NCBI RefSeq assembly: GCF_037975245.1 | Contig: NC_092568.1 | Coordinates: forward strand, 5,736,001 to 5,800,000 | DNA from: Apostichopus japonicus | Lineage: Eukaryota; Echinodermata; Holothuroidea; Aspidochirotida; Stichopodidae | Reading direction: 5' to 3' | DNA length: 64,000 nucleotides | Shown here: positions 23,617 through 36,559 of the stretch, piece after piece | Layout of the letters: the number at the start of each line of letters is the position of its first letter | Numbering within the stretch: position 1 is the first letter of the stretch | Made by a program: the position numbers and the translations under genes | The notes under the pieces: model-generated | Database searches by the model: none | What the model was told of the DNA's origin: nothing | Seen by the model: only the letters and a program-made list of their open reading frames with translations

Positions 23617-24162
23617 CATGTGCGCAGATCAGTCTTGGATAATGGTGGGGACGCGTGTCTGTTCTCTGACACTATCTAAGCGGAGCGCGACCATGGGTTC
23701 GTGCGTAGCGTACAAGAATGTTTTTTTGCAAATATACCTCCCAGATCGCCGGAAATAACACTTCCCGGACCCAATGATGCTCCCAAACCTCCTAAAATTT
23801 TAGATTTCATGGCTTAGAAATTTAGTTTGGGGAAAAACATGGGCGTCTGCAGAAAAAAATATCAGGGGACAAATAATCCAAGTAGACTTTTGTTTACGAT
23901 GGGTCTGGGGTCCTCTCCCAGACTGCCTCAAATGCGATTTCCGTCCTATATTTAGCAACTGTGGATAAATAAAATAAAATGAGAACTGCTGCATGTCATA
24001 TGCACAATGCTGGATCAAACTTCGCCAAAGTTCAATACAGGGGAATTTGAAATGCAGCGTTTGGTTAAGACAAATTGGTGGGGACACAGTATATCATGTC
24101 CCCACCACTGAAAAAGTTGGTGGGGACGCGTCCCGCTGTCCCCACCAGGATCTGCGCCCATG
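23617..24162. mobile_element. hAT-type non-autonomous element, 546 bp, intact TSD
   Basis: Inverted ends are CATGTGCGCAGATC and GATCTGCGCCCATG, with TGGTGGGGAC further in at both ends. The 8-bp target duplication TTCGGGGG is exact (23609-23616, 24163-24170). The shared module lies at 23668-23769 in minus orientation. Confidence 0.88.
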
Positions 24163-24549
24163 TTCGGGGGGGGTGGGTGGTGAGTAAGGGGTAAACAACG
24201 CCATGTCATACAAAACAGCAATTTGGGACACAAGGGTTTCCTTTGGGTATTTGGGGAAGAAGAGAGCCCACTCCTTGGCTACTCCATTGGCATTGACAGT
24301 TTTACATCCATTCTATAAAATGGTTTTACTAACATTTGAAACATTCAGTTTTCTTTCAATTTTTTTATGTTTTACGGAAACATTTATATTTTGTTGAGAT
24401 CACTTCAGAAAGCTTTGTTGAAAAAATAAATTTTGAAAAAGAAATCACTCTTTTTGACATCATTTTGACTCCTATAATATGATAAATACAGGATGAGGAA
24501 TACCCATGTAACTCTTATAAAATAGTAAAGTGACACTACGATACTATGC

Positions 24550-24660
24550 TCAGCTGACTCTATGGGAGAGTCGGGATATCATTGACTCTTTTAGGGGAGT
24601 CACTGCACGGACAGAATCTGGACTCTCATAAAAGAGTCAGCTTGACTCCTTTTTTGGCTG
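24550..24660. repeat. Cluster of GACTC-based hairpins
   Basis: Three imperfect palindromes lie close together: GACTCTATGGGAGAGTC, TGACTCTTTTAGGGGAGTCA and GACTCTCATAAAAGAGTC. Confidence 0.75.
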
Positions 24661-25033
24661 ACAGTGTACGGCTTATTTTGGGTAGTTATTGGTGGATTCG
24701 GTCAAATAACCGGATATTGATAAGGTTATTTCCTACGCTGAGTACAAGACCCCTATTGGTTTTGATGGAGGTGTGTATAGCCACGTATACAGTAGACAAT
24801 GGAGGTCTGTTTTTACCTCCATGAGTAGACTGACCTGTGTTTATCATGCTCTAGTGTTATTGTAACAGCTAGTTCTGGTTATATATACTAACAAGCAGAA
24901 GTCTATAGTGCATTGGCGTCATCGTAACCTAAATGCATTTTGCATTCTGGTTGCTGACAGTGTTACGGCTTAGCTTGGGTAGTTCTTGGTAGATTCGGTC
25001 AAATAACCGGAAATTTATAAGGTCATTTCCTGT
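24658..25033. repeat. Direct repeat pair, ~78 bp, about 296 bp apart
   Basis: CTGACAGTGT.ACGGCTTA then GATTCGGTCAAATAACCGGA and AAGGT.ATTTCCT occur at 24658-24734 and 24954-25033. They may be the two ends of one element or a diverged duplication. Confidence 0.75.
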
Positions 25034-25379
25034 GCTTTCTTTGATTTCTCCGTTGAGACTATCCAAATGTTTTCTAATCAGACATGTGTCCATCTTCTTT
25101 ACCAATGCATGCTGGCTGAGCTATGAAGATCCTTTTCAGTAACGTCACCCGATATATTGCCACTACACGAATTCAACAACTACTTGATCCATTGTGGACC
25201 CCAGTCCCCTATAACATCGGGACTTTAACCGCGGTGTGGTCATTCATTGTGTCACGTCGCTTGTGTATCACGAGTCCCTTAGGCAGGGAATAATAAATAC
25301 CAAAGATTAATCTCGGTTAAAAGGTTGGCGAGCTAGCTAATGCAGACATGGGTCATACTGTATGTACTACAGTACTTCG

Positions 25380-25463
25380 TATATATAATAATATATATAT
25401 ATTATATAATAATATATATATTATATTATATAATATATATTATATTATATAATATATATTATA
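25380..25463. repeat. AT-rich simple repeat
   Basis: Alternating TATATA and TATTATAT motifs. Confidence 0.9.
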
Positions 25464-28400
25464 ATGCAAAATGCAGCCTGGCGCAAATCGCATGCCAATT
25501 GTCAATGGTCACAGGTTAAAGGGAGTCAATATGGAGACTACTCATACTCAATTATTTCCGTTTAGATAATCGTGGATTTGCCCTTAAGTCTATACCCCCT
25601 AAATCTGTTATTTTTTCCAATTAACACACATTTCTGAACGTATTCGACTACAACTATAGTCCCAAACCCTTATTCAACATCTCTTGGAGAATGCACAATA
25701 TAAATGCAGCAAGTTGTCTTGAGTTTTAACAGCTCCACTTTTTTTTCTTTTAGTAGTATACGGTACGCATGTTGGTCAATGGGTTTGGTAACAACTTCTC
25801 AGTTGCGATATTCATGGAATTGTTAGGAAAAGGAAATGCTTTTAATCAATTACACGCAAAAATTCAAATAGGTTACTGTCGAAATATTGAAAACATTGGA
25901 TGTCGAGTGGAATGACACCGAGAGAAATGAAAGAGATTATACATGTTGATGTCATTTGTTCTTTCTAAACCACACTCAAATAATGCTTAAGTAATTCTAA
26001 AGCCAATTTAAGATATAAAAGGAGTCATGCTTGGGTTTACTTGAATATACTCACCTTCATTGTTACCACGTAACATTTTCCCAATCCACCGTTAACCTGT
26101 GACATGTTATTCAGATTATTCCAGGTTAATCTAAATGCGGGAATTCAGACCATAAAGGTACCTTTCTGCTTCAGTTTCAACTGGATGGATTAATATTCCG
26201 ACATGTGTTGGTACCAAACGGCCAGCGGCTGGGTAAAATGTGCATATGAAGGTGCAACCATGGCTGAGTTTAAATAATCACTACTCAGGACGTGGCAACC
26301 AAACATATGTTGCTGGTTGATATACTCATATGTAATGTATTACAATGTTCTGCTCCCAGGGGTGACTGTGGCACTAACTCGACAACTTTAAGAAGAATAC
26401 AATCGTATCGATTGCGCATACAGATCGTTATAACTTGTAGTGAGCAAGCAGAAACAAAGTTACTCTTCTTGAAGCAAATGTGCTCAGCATGAGCACCTAA
26501 TTACAGTTAGAGAATGGACCATGGTGTCTCCATACTATAGAACGAATGTAAATGTTGTTGGAACTTGTCTCGAGTGTGAGCAGGTGATTTCGGCGAACTG
26601 AATTAATATCGCGCAGTGGGTCTGATCTCCACAATGCCAGTATCGTCGAACTTTGTCAACCTCCGAAGCCGCAAGTCTAAAACATGACCAAAGCAACACT
26701 CCCTGAAAGGGAACCGTATATTTATTCGTCCCTAATGGTTTATAACTTGTCCAGTTTAAGGGTGCGTTTTACTCAGCCTATATTTGCTGCCTGCCTGCTC
26801 GTTTCATGCGGTCGTACAGCTTTATAGAGCTGGTTTTAGTAGATTACATCATGTAATGTGACACTGAGCGGTAACGCCTCTTCTGCTCATCGCAGTTAGT
26901 CCATAACAACTAATCCATATAACTGAACAATAAATCGCGGTTCAAATTCCTTTCACTTGTATATCCAACATGAGGTTTACTCTCTCAACTTGTCGTGGGA
27001 ACAGGCTATCTATGACGAATCAAAACTATCACGGTCAGACAAGGAAGTGATTATATATCCATCAGTGTTTCTCGCGGTTTAAGAAACAATATGTTGTTAT
27101 GCGCTTTCCAACATGTGTTGTAGACTATACCCGATTACCCGTACTTGTGTTTTCCTTCTTCGATGTGATAAAAGTTTCTTAAAGCATAAACGGATGTGCC
27201 TCCTAAAATTACAATCTGCAAGCCTATGACTATTTTGGAATGAACTTAAACAGCGTGGATCCGTCATTGAACAAGTATGAATATGCGAATGGGTTAGTAG
27301 TTACCACTAAATGAATCGGCAATCTGTCTCTCTGAAGATTGTCCCGGAATGGATCAATCACATGTCAGTTAACTCATGCTGACACTCCCATCTCTCTCTC
27401 TCTCGAGGTATCGCATTGCATTAATGGGTGGTGTAGAAGTTCACGAAGAGTTTCTGCTGGTTGGGAAACTTCCAGTGTGCACGAGTGATTGCGTGCGTTT
27501 ATGTGCATGTCTGAGCATATACGAATATCATGAAAGATCCTGGATATCACACAGCTTTCTGTGTTCTTAACTTGATTAGCTGATGAAAGGTATGTCCAAC
27601 GAAGGTCAGGTCTAAAGGTCAACAGATCACACTTCTACCATGGTAACTTTGCCTCCCTGAGCGGGGTGCGCTGCACATTAAGATAAATGGATATTCAGCG
27701 TCCCAAGTTTTCTTAAGATATGAATATGCATCTGTGATTTACTGATTCATTTTGGTGTCATTAAAATGCCGTCGCTCAGACAACAAGATATGAATGAGTT
27801 TGAAGGGTTATTTCATGAGACATGAAAAGAATTCGCGAATGTTAACGTATGCACTGTAGCGCATAATTGCTAGGTCTCTCCAAGGCTCGTATATAGGCCT
27901 ACAATATAAGTCCGCTTCACGTGTAAGTATACATGTAAGCCGGCAAGTATACACTATCCCCTGTGTTGTTGCCTCTATTTTTGTGCATATTTACAGAGGC
28001 AGTCGATAATACATCAGGGAACGAGTAAGTTCTGGGTTGTTAGCATAGATGGGTTAGTACAACGGTAAAAATATGCCGAGTAGACGCAATAGAAATGCAC
28101 ACACATGTAAGTATGGCCAACTCTTCACATCCGTCGGAACGGATACCAGTAGGCTAAGCTCGAGTGGAGTTGAATTTGAAAGGCATTTGGTTACTCACCT
28201 CCTTCATTTGTTGGCGCAAAGCAAATACTGCTCATCTGGATACTCAAGTCACGTGCGTTAGTGCCATCTTCCCCTCACTAACTATTTGACTTCACGTCTG
28301 TCCTGCTCAAGTTTTTCTTTATCGTCACTCTAATCAATATTTTGTCACTACTATTGCGTAGTCAATAATCATAATCACAGCCTTGTACGTTTATAGCCAC

Positions 28401-28497
28401 AGTTTTTGCCTATTTACCGAGATCGAAAGAATAAAAACTTTAATCCAAAAGAATGGTATCCCCGTTCTTTGTTATTGTTTTGGTTGATGAAAGCACG
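25464..28497. other. Intergenic, no feature recognised
   Basis: About 3 kb without a recognisable exon, repeat family or RNA gene. A short (TC)n lies near 27391-27405. Confidence 0.5.
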
Positions 28498-28569
28498 ATA
28501 TGGGGCGCCATGTGTGACAAAACTATACACCAAATACATTGATAACAACTTCTCATTGAATAAGTTGTT

Positions 28570-28696
<127 letters not shown>

Positions 28697-28751
28697 ATAA
28701 ATGACATTAATTCCAGGTGAAGAGTGCTCAATATACCTGGGTATAGAGCTG

Positions 28752-28938
<187 letters not shown>

Positions 28939-29660
28939 CTCGTTCACCTCGTATATATAGGTTATGCATGACCTATTAATATTTTGCATAATATATTTTA
29001 ACGCTCCGTCCTCATTGGTGTTCGCAAGGAAGATTAGAAATGGAGGAGTATAGTTTACGAGAATGAGACAGTCGACAAGTGATATTACAGATTAAAACGT
29101 TTATTCACGTTCTACATACACATAAAGGTGGTGCGCAGTGGTAGTGCAGTACCATTGGCAACTATTAACTTTCGAGAACAACCATCCTTTAATACATGCT
29201 AAAGAACCGATTAAACTACAATATAACACAGTTCAGCACTAATGACGGGTCTCTGCGCTGAAGATGGGAAGTTGAATCTCGGCGCTGAAGATGGGAGGTT
29301 GAATCGAAAACGATTTTTCGTCTCTGGTTGAAAGGTTTGCAGAGCCGGTCGCAAGACAAGTTTTGCAAGTCGTCGGGGGAAAGACAGGTCAACAGGTAAA
29401 GGAATGCCCCTATCTTTGTCATTTATAAGTGAATTAGGTTCAAGGTTGAGCCTGACAGCACATTGAACTTAAGAAGTGTTCCAAAGTTACATGTTAGGCT
29501 CACCTAAGTGTTAGTTGGGCATACTATAGTAGTATCAGTACCACAATCTTCCGATAAGCTACCTGTAGGCATATCTGTCGAATGTAAGTCGGGGTCTTCA
29601 GACAGTAAATCCAGCGAAACGTTAACAAAATTGATTGCAGCGTTAACTCCCCCTGTTTTA

Positions 29661-30139
29661 TAACATACATTAATCTAACATTATTTCACTATCTGCTACG
29701 CCAGAGCCGCATACGCTAGGGCGGGGCGCCGCATATCCTAATATAAATAATCATTTTTCCAGATAGCCGTTGAACGATCAAAGTGATGGCAGTATTACTC
29801 ATTGAGGTAAGCGGAGAGAATGTAAAAAAGTATTTCTGTTTTAACTTTTGCTCAGTTCATATTTATCCCAATGGTTTATTTAGTGTGACCTCACTTTATT
29901 GGTATAATTTCGTTTATTTTTATGGCAGTCCTAAGCTCGCATTTTTTAATAAACTATTTGGTATATAATAGAGTCTATTCAAAGTATTTCTTTGAGATCC
30001 GGCTTTAGGAATCAGATATATTTCGAGTTGGTTAGCATCATGTTTGATCTCTAGAGTAAGGCAATTATGTCACCAAAACAGAACTACTGTAGTATTGTTC
30101 GATACAGGTGACAAATGCCTACAGAGGGAATTACGACCT
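29661..30139. other. Intergenic
   Basis: No gene or complete repeat is recognised. Confidence 0.45.
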
Positions 30140-30226
30140 TCCTTGCCGGTTTCGAACCTCTGTGCATACAATCAGCGTCCATAGCCTAGTCGTTAGGGTG
30201 TCCGCATATAAAGCGGGAGGCTTATA
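30140..30226 (+). mobile_element. tRNA-derived SINE fragment
   Basis: TTTCGAACCTCTG is followed by CAGCGTCCATAGCCTAGTCG, a box-A-like motif, then TTAGGGTGTCCGCATATAAA and GCGGGAGGC. This matches the two minus-strand copies at 32706-32912. The box B half is missing. Confidence 0.7.
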
Positions 30227-30243
30227 TAATATATATTTATATT

Positions 30244-30292
<49 letters not shown>

Positions 30293-30334
30293 GTGCGTAT
30301 CCAGGGGGGGCGTTGGGGGCGCGCGCCCCCCGGG

Positions 30335-30475
30335 TAAGGAAAAGAGGAGAGAAAAAAAGAGAAGAAAAAAGGGAAAAGGGGGGGAAAGAAAAGGAGGAGA
30401 AGAAGGAAGGGAAAAGAAAAAGAAAAAAGAGAGAAAAAGGAGAAAAGGAGGGAGTAGAAGATAGCCAAGACCTCG
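30335..30475 (+). repeat. Long polypurine tract
   Basis: Almost uninterrupted A/G sequence of about 130 nt (GAGAAAAAAAGAGAAG, GAAAAGGGGGGGAAAG). Open frames through it are compositional (Lys/Arg/Glu on plus, Phe/Ser/Leu on minus). Confidence 0.9.
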
Positions 30476-31125
30476 GGAAGAGAAAGAGGAACAGTCATAG
30501 TTAAAGCGCTGATCCCTATAATATACACAGGGTAGCCAGTGACAGATCAAGGCTTACGGAGGGGGTGTGCGCCTCACCCTACCCCTTACACCGACAACTC
30601 CATTTTTGACGTTTCCATTTTTCCTCTCTCACTAATGTATCTATATAAATACTATATATGGTCTATCATAACGCGTGTGTGTGTATGGACGCCTTAAACA
30701 ATTGTACAATTGTGCTATATGGAACCAACTGTGGCTGGTCTTGAACTCGACGAGTCGTCGGGGTACATGACGCATTTCGGGAAGGGGGCGACCGCCCCCC
30801 CCCCCCCGAGCAAATTTTCTTTATGACATCGCTAGTAATTTCAAAATAGACAATGCTTAGATGCAACTTACAAGGCCTGGGGAAGTGTCATTTCCAGCGA
30901 TCTGGTAGGCATTTTCGGCCAAAAATTTTCTTGTACGCTTCGCGCCAACTCATGGTGGCGCTTCGCTTAGATAGTTTGCCTACAGGCTTCGCCCCTCCCT
31001 TGGCAAGTACTCGCTACACGCCTGTTCGAATTTGTAAAGCAAAGAGCAGATATAACATCATATCAGTGAGCATTGAAATGCATGTTCCACGATGAACAGC
31101 CTCAAAAACTGTCTATGTGTGTAGT

Positions 31126-31513
31126 TAAAGGCGTAGGAGCCCAATTGGATTTGGGGGCTGTAATGACTTAATGATATAAGCAAGCATCGGTCATTACAGT
31201 GCATGGCATCGTGTACCTTACGGTCAGTGAAAGTTGCACAGTATACCGCTGGATGCTATGTAAACAACGAAATGTCTTATGTAGATGGAGAAAAATCATA
31301 CAGATCCATTTATGTCAAAACTCTCTTTTACAGTAGTAATGTCGGCCAAGCTTAGAACTTTATTTTAATTACCAAGGAGATAATTTTTAAGCTATTCATT
31401 GCTATTTATTTTTCTTTCAGTAGGTGCCCGAAAAAGATGGGGAAAAATTTGGTTGCGGGGAGGGGGGGGGGAGGGGGCTGCAGCCACCGCCTCCTACGGG
31501 ACCTACGCCTATG
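31126..31513. mobile_element. hAT-like element, 388 bp, intact TSD
   Basis: The right end CCTACGCCTATG matches the terminus of 6323-7642. The left end TAAAGGCGTAGG differs from the expected CATAGGCGTAGG at two bases. The 8-bp duplication TGTGTAGT is exact (31118-31125, 31514-31521). Confidence 0.8.
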
Positions 31514-32186
31514 TGTGTAGTGTTCGGTTTCGATATACCTGATATCGGAAATATCTGCTATTTTTCATTTCCTTCAACCAAGTTTTATAATAGCCATTAT
31601 AAGAGGTTTTAATATTTCTACACCAATAAATTAACTGTGTCTGAATTTTCCAAAATTTCCTGACCAACATTCTTCATCATACTTTCCTCTACTCGTGCAA
31701 CTTTGACCTGTCTGTTAGGGGTTCAAGGAGGTTTTTCTATATTGCTTGTCCATAGATTGAATTTTGTGCAACATTATGGGTATGTTTTGAAGTGATTTTA
31801 TTCACGAGAAATGTGAATTTTCAAATTCTCAACAAATAATGGGCTTAAAACCTTGAAAAGTGGGGCTTTCGGATATTGTGGGCCGTGACGTAGAATCACC
31901 TACAAAAGCAATGATCCATAGGACATGCAATGAGGTCGAACATGATGTGTGACTGGTGACAATCTTCAAAAAGGTTATGGATGGAAAAAACTTTTGGGAA
32001 ATACTTGGTTCTCAGGCAAAAGTGTACATCTGGTTGGTCATTTTCAAGCCCGAGAAGTGCTATTTCCGGTGATCTGGGGGGTATCAAAACCAGAAATTTT
32101 CTTGTACGCTGCGCGCCAACCGATGGTGGCGCTCCGCTTAGATAGTAATTCGCGCCCCCCGGGTTAGAAAATCCTGGATACGCGCC

Positions 32187-32188
<2 letters not shown>

Positions 32189-32247
<59 letters not shown>

Positions 32248-32313
32248 ATATATATTGATATATATATTGATATATATATTGATATATATATTGATATATA
32301 TATATATTTGTGA
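32189..32313. repeat. (TA)n with TATATTGATA variant repeats
   Basis: A pure TA array is followed by several TGATATATAT units. Confidence 0.92.
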
Positions 32314-32564
32314 CCATGGAAACAATATTTCTATTCTATAACATACCAGTATCGTTTAATCATGCACACTTAAGTGGATATGATTTATGAATTATTTTTG
32401 TTTCTAAGGGAATTAATACTATTAAACGTAACCTATGACAGCTTTTTGGGCTGAGAAGTACCAATATTTTAAATTCAGAAACAGACCATAGAAATGCTGG
32501 TACATTTTAAGTCATGATGGCTGCATATATAAACATACTGTCATTATGCTTGGTGGAAAGAAAT

Positions 32565-32668
<104 letters not shown>

Positions 32669-32705
32669 TGAAATTGTAGTGAGTTGAATATCCAGAACAG
32701 TGAAA

Positions 32706-32912
32706 ACACTTCCAGCCCCCACCGAGATTCGGGCCCAGGCCTCCCGCTTCATATGCGGACACCCTAATCAGTAGGCTATGGACGCTGATTGTATGTCCAG
32801 AGGTTCGAAAACTCCACAGGGATTCGAACCCGGGACTCCCGCTTTATATGCGGACACCCTAACCACTAGGCTATGGACGCTGATTGTATGTCCAGAGGTT
32901 CGAACCGGTAAG
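32706..32912 (-). mobile_element. Two tandem tRNA-derived SINE heads
   Basis: Reading minus, each copy has AGCGTCCATAGCCTA.TG, box A (TAGCCTAGTGGTTAGGG in the upstream copy) and CGCATATAAAGCGGGAG, an anticodon-arm-like stem. The copy at about 32806-32912 has a perfect box B, GGTTCGAATCC; the other copy is decayed there. The 5' and 3' ends do not pair as an acceptor stem, so these are SINE heads and not functional tRNAs. Confidence 0.75.
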
Positions 32913-33960
32913 ACATATTTTGCCTTACTCTCGAGATCAAACATGATGCTTATCAACTCGAAATCATTTGTGATCCCAAAAGCCGGATCTCGAACGAGAT
33001 ACTTTGAACACACTCTGTGAAATGAAATGGAAATAAACTACAAAGGCAAATGACTTCCTCTGGTCTAGGAAATTCGAAGAACGCCAAATTTGTCATGGGT
33101 GGCGTTCGAAAGACCAAACTTGGGACATTTGATCACTGCATTAAACACCACCTATTTATGCAAATTCTGTATCTGGTATCAATATACGGTATACACTTGA
33201 TTGTAAGGTCGAGAAATAGCTCTCAGTCGTGCATCGAGCACCCCACTTACCGTCCTTGGTTTGCAGTTGAGATTAACTTTTGTACGGTAAATGAGTTTGT
33301 CACGCTCTTAATGGCTATACGGCATACCAGCAATAATTCGACTTTTTTATTTCGTATAGTTGCTACACGTGAAGCTGAAACAGTCAGATGTTATTTAGAT
33401 TGCACTTTCAGTATCCTTGTCTCGTCTTGTACTTTTTTAAGGCTGTTCAGAGCACTATCCATATACCATTACCATGCTTGGTCTCTTCCCGTGTTTAAAC
33501 ACGTGCACTCATACCCTTCCCCCCCCCTTCTCCTGGAGGGACTCCCTGTTACAAATGTTCATTTTTTATGTTAGCTGTGTTTTCTCACGTACTGATAACC
33601 AAGTTTCTATTACCACGGATTGGTACGATTAGTTATGTATGTATGCGTGTGTGCGTGTATGCATGTGTGTTTTATTCTATTCTATTTTGTTAGTATCCAT
33701 TCAAGTTGCATAAATATTTGATGTTAAATTTTCCATGTAACAATATCTTCGTTACGGCTTTACATATAGTTAAATTTCATGTGATTACTTTTAGTTTAAA
33801 ATAACTGTAATCGAAGCAAATTCATGACTTCGTTGCTACTAAATATTCATTTAAGGTTGAACGTGTTAGTATCGTATCTCCGTTTCCAAACACTAACTGT
33901 AGTGAGGTAAAACAAAATCGAACTATTAACGAAGGCAAAGTGAGTCCGTATGGACTCCAT
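32913..33960. other. Intergenic
   Basis: A 174-codon open frame (33050-33574, plus) has no recognisable domain or splice context and is treated as chance. A (TG/TATG)n tract lies at about 33635-33670. Confidence 0.4.
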
Positions 33961-33984
33961 TAAAAGTCGCCCTCATAAAGGTGT

Positions 33985-34385
33985 ACTCCTAGTAGTCCTC
34001 ACTACTATGTACTCGTGGTCTTGGTCATTGATGTGTACTCGTTTACGTTCTCGTGAATGTGTCCTCATGGATGAGTCCTCATGAGTGTGTACTCGTCCTC
34101 GTGAATGTGTCCTCATGGATGTGTCCTCATGAGTGTGTAATCGTCCTCGTGAGTGTGTCCTCATGAATGTGTCCTCATGTCTGTGTACTCGTCCTCGTGA
34201 ATGTGTCCTCATGGATGTGTCTTCATGAGTGTGTACTCGTCCTCGTGAATGTGTCCTCATGGATTTGTCCTCATGTCTGTGTACTCGTCCTCATAAATGT
34301 GTCCTCGTGAATGCGTCCTCATTAATGTGTATGCGTCCTCGTCCTCGTGAATTTGTCCTCATGAATGTGTAATGGTACTCGTCCT
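33985..34385. repeat. 12-bp-based minisatellite with higher-order pattern
   Basis: Variants of GTGTCCTCATGA and GTACTCGTCCTC alternate in longer blocks. The minus strand reads as MRTHSRGR/VHTHED repeats because the unit is a multiple of three. Confidence 0.88.
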
Positions 34386-34402
34386 CTGAAATTCTAGTAT
34401 AA

Positions 34403-34530
<128 letters not shown>

Positions 34531-36559
34531 GACTACAAGAGTGAATACCCTTACTCACGTTAGGAACGTTGCACTCTGACTCGTACTCATACCAAAGGAA
34601 ATTTCTACATTGACTTGTACTCAATATATTGTACTTGTCTGTAGCACTGTCCGATGTATATCAAAGCTGAACACTCCCAAGACATTCGCAGTCTATTTTC
34701 TGGATCACTGAGTCCGTTTTGACCTCTTTATCGCATTAATAGCCAACAATTTAGGTTTTTCTAATTTCTTAATTTTATGAATTTATTGAAGACAGGGTGA
34801 AGAACAATCACAATTAACAAATGTAATAAAAAAAATCCTTTAGTTTTATTCATACCGTACAATCTGTTTACCAAAAGAATGAAATAAATAAAATGCTTGA
34901 AGAAAATTGTGTTTTTTAAAAAAAATCTTGTTTTTATGTTACATTTACGGCCAAGAAACCATTCATAGAATAATGCGTGAGTTTACGTAGGACATACGAC
35001 AAGTTGCCACCACATACCATTTATTGAATTACTCGGAGTAACTAAAAACCTTCCCAGCTGAAAAGTAAATAATCGCAAATATGCATTTTGCATATCTTCA
35101 ATTGCAATATCTTGAATTTTGACAATTTTTATTATTACCTAATCATTTTTATGCCTAATATGACGTCATAATATAATTTTCAAGCAATATGTAAAGTAAC
35201 AATGCATTTCCTGGCCTCGAATTGTGAGGTAACCTGATGGCAGCTAAAATGTGAAGATATTCATAAAAGATTGCACTTTTATGAAATGAAATCGATTCAA
35301 CCGGATTGCGATGACATTGGAACCACGATTTTAATGACATTATTCAATTGTCGTAACTTTTATTAAGAAAAAGCAATTTTTATTTTCAAAATAAAATGAA
35401 TAATAAAAAAGGATACAAAATAGTAGGAGACATTCCTGAAATTCTTTGAGAATTTAACATTTTTGTTGCATTAGGCACTTGATCACTTGATAGATAGGAA
35501 TTTAATTTGAGCGTGCAAAATGAAACCACACACACAATTTACAAACATAAATATCTGGTAAGTTTTAAATATTCATTCTTCAGCGTTTTTGTGCATTATT
35601 ATTAAAAATTATTCTCACTTTTTATTTATTATTATCATTATTGATTGGTGTAGAAAAGGATGAAATATACGGAAAGAAATATGTTAGCCGCATGCAGCAA
35701 ATAGCCGAAACATGGTAAAGAGATTTGTTAGTGACTAGTCTTCGCGTTGGTCACGTCTGGTACTCGTTCGGACAATGATGTTTCACATGGCGTGCTGGTC
35801 ATGTTATAAACAAAGACATTAAGGGTGTGAAGACTCGCGCACAAAGAAACATCTCATGCCGGTAATCCGACCTAGTTTCGAATGAGATGTAACAGAACTG
35901 TTAGACACCACCATCAATCCCAGAAAATACACACACACAGCTTGCTACCGTCGGTAATTAGACACTAGTGTACAGTCAATACATACAGCTACGGTCAATA
36001 CCCACAACACAGTGTACATAGCAGCGTGGACATCTCAGGTCTACATAAAATATAACAAGGTATCACGTGTCAATACTGTCTGCGACAAGAAGAAAACGTC
36101 ATTTGCAAGCAACGGAAAGTTAACTTTTTCAGAGCGCGGCACGCGGTTTGGGGCGAGTCTTCAATGCCTTTAACAGTATATTCTCCTCTGCCTGATGCGG
36201 TACAATAATAATAATATATTACTGTTGCTCTTTTTAGGTAGAGTGAAGCGTGTAACGAGGCAATTGGTCACTTGAACAGTTGGTCATCAAGGAGCTGCCG
36301 ACATTCGAAGCCACAGTTAGACAGAATGCTCATCATGATGACGTGACTCACCATGACGTGACCGTTTTGTCTACATGGCTGTAGATTTCACCTTTTTAAC
36401 AAGGAGTGATGGACGTACTGCGTTTAAGGTTTCCATATTCTGTAGAATTTACCTTACAGGCTTCCGTACTACTATTTGGTTACCTAATACGTTTGACAGA
36501 GTTTTGTAAAAGTTGCGAATCCGAGACAAAAAGCGTTGTAAACATACAACAGTTAATTC
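34531..36559. other. Intergenic and possible 3' UTR of the K2P gene
   Basis: AT-rich. No exon is recognised. The minus-strand 3' UTR of the channel gene must lie in its right part, but I could not place a poly(A) site. Confidence 0.45.

Larger units (their letters stand above)
30290..32188. mobile_element. hAT-like element (1.9 kb), composite
   Basis: Inverted ends are CAGGTGCGTATCCAGG at the left and CCTGGATACGCGCCTG at the right. Flanks TATATATA/AATATATA fit an 8-bp duplication with one mismatch, but they lie in TA arrays, so support is limited. The shared module is present twice (30873-30976 and 32048-32146, plus orientation), and another element is nested at 31126-31513. It encodes no transposase. 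Confidence 0.68.

Noticed and set aside
32806-32912. Possible functional tRNA (perfect box B, tRNA-like arms)
   Set aside because: The ends do not form an acceptor stem and two further decayed copies share flanking sequence, so it is a SINE head.
33050-33574. 174-codon ATG-initiated frame
   Set aside because: No recognisable domain, amino acid composition typical of random AT-rich DNA, no flanking exons.
33985-34385. CRISPR-like or regulatory array
   Set aside because: Units are contiguous 12-bp variants without unique spacers; an ordinary eukaryotic minisatellite.
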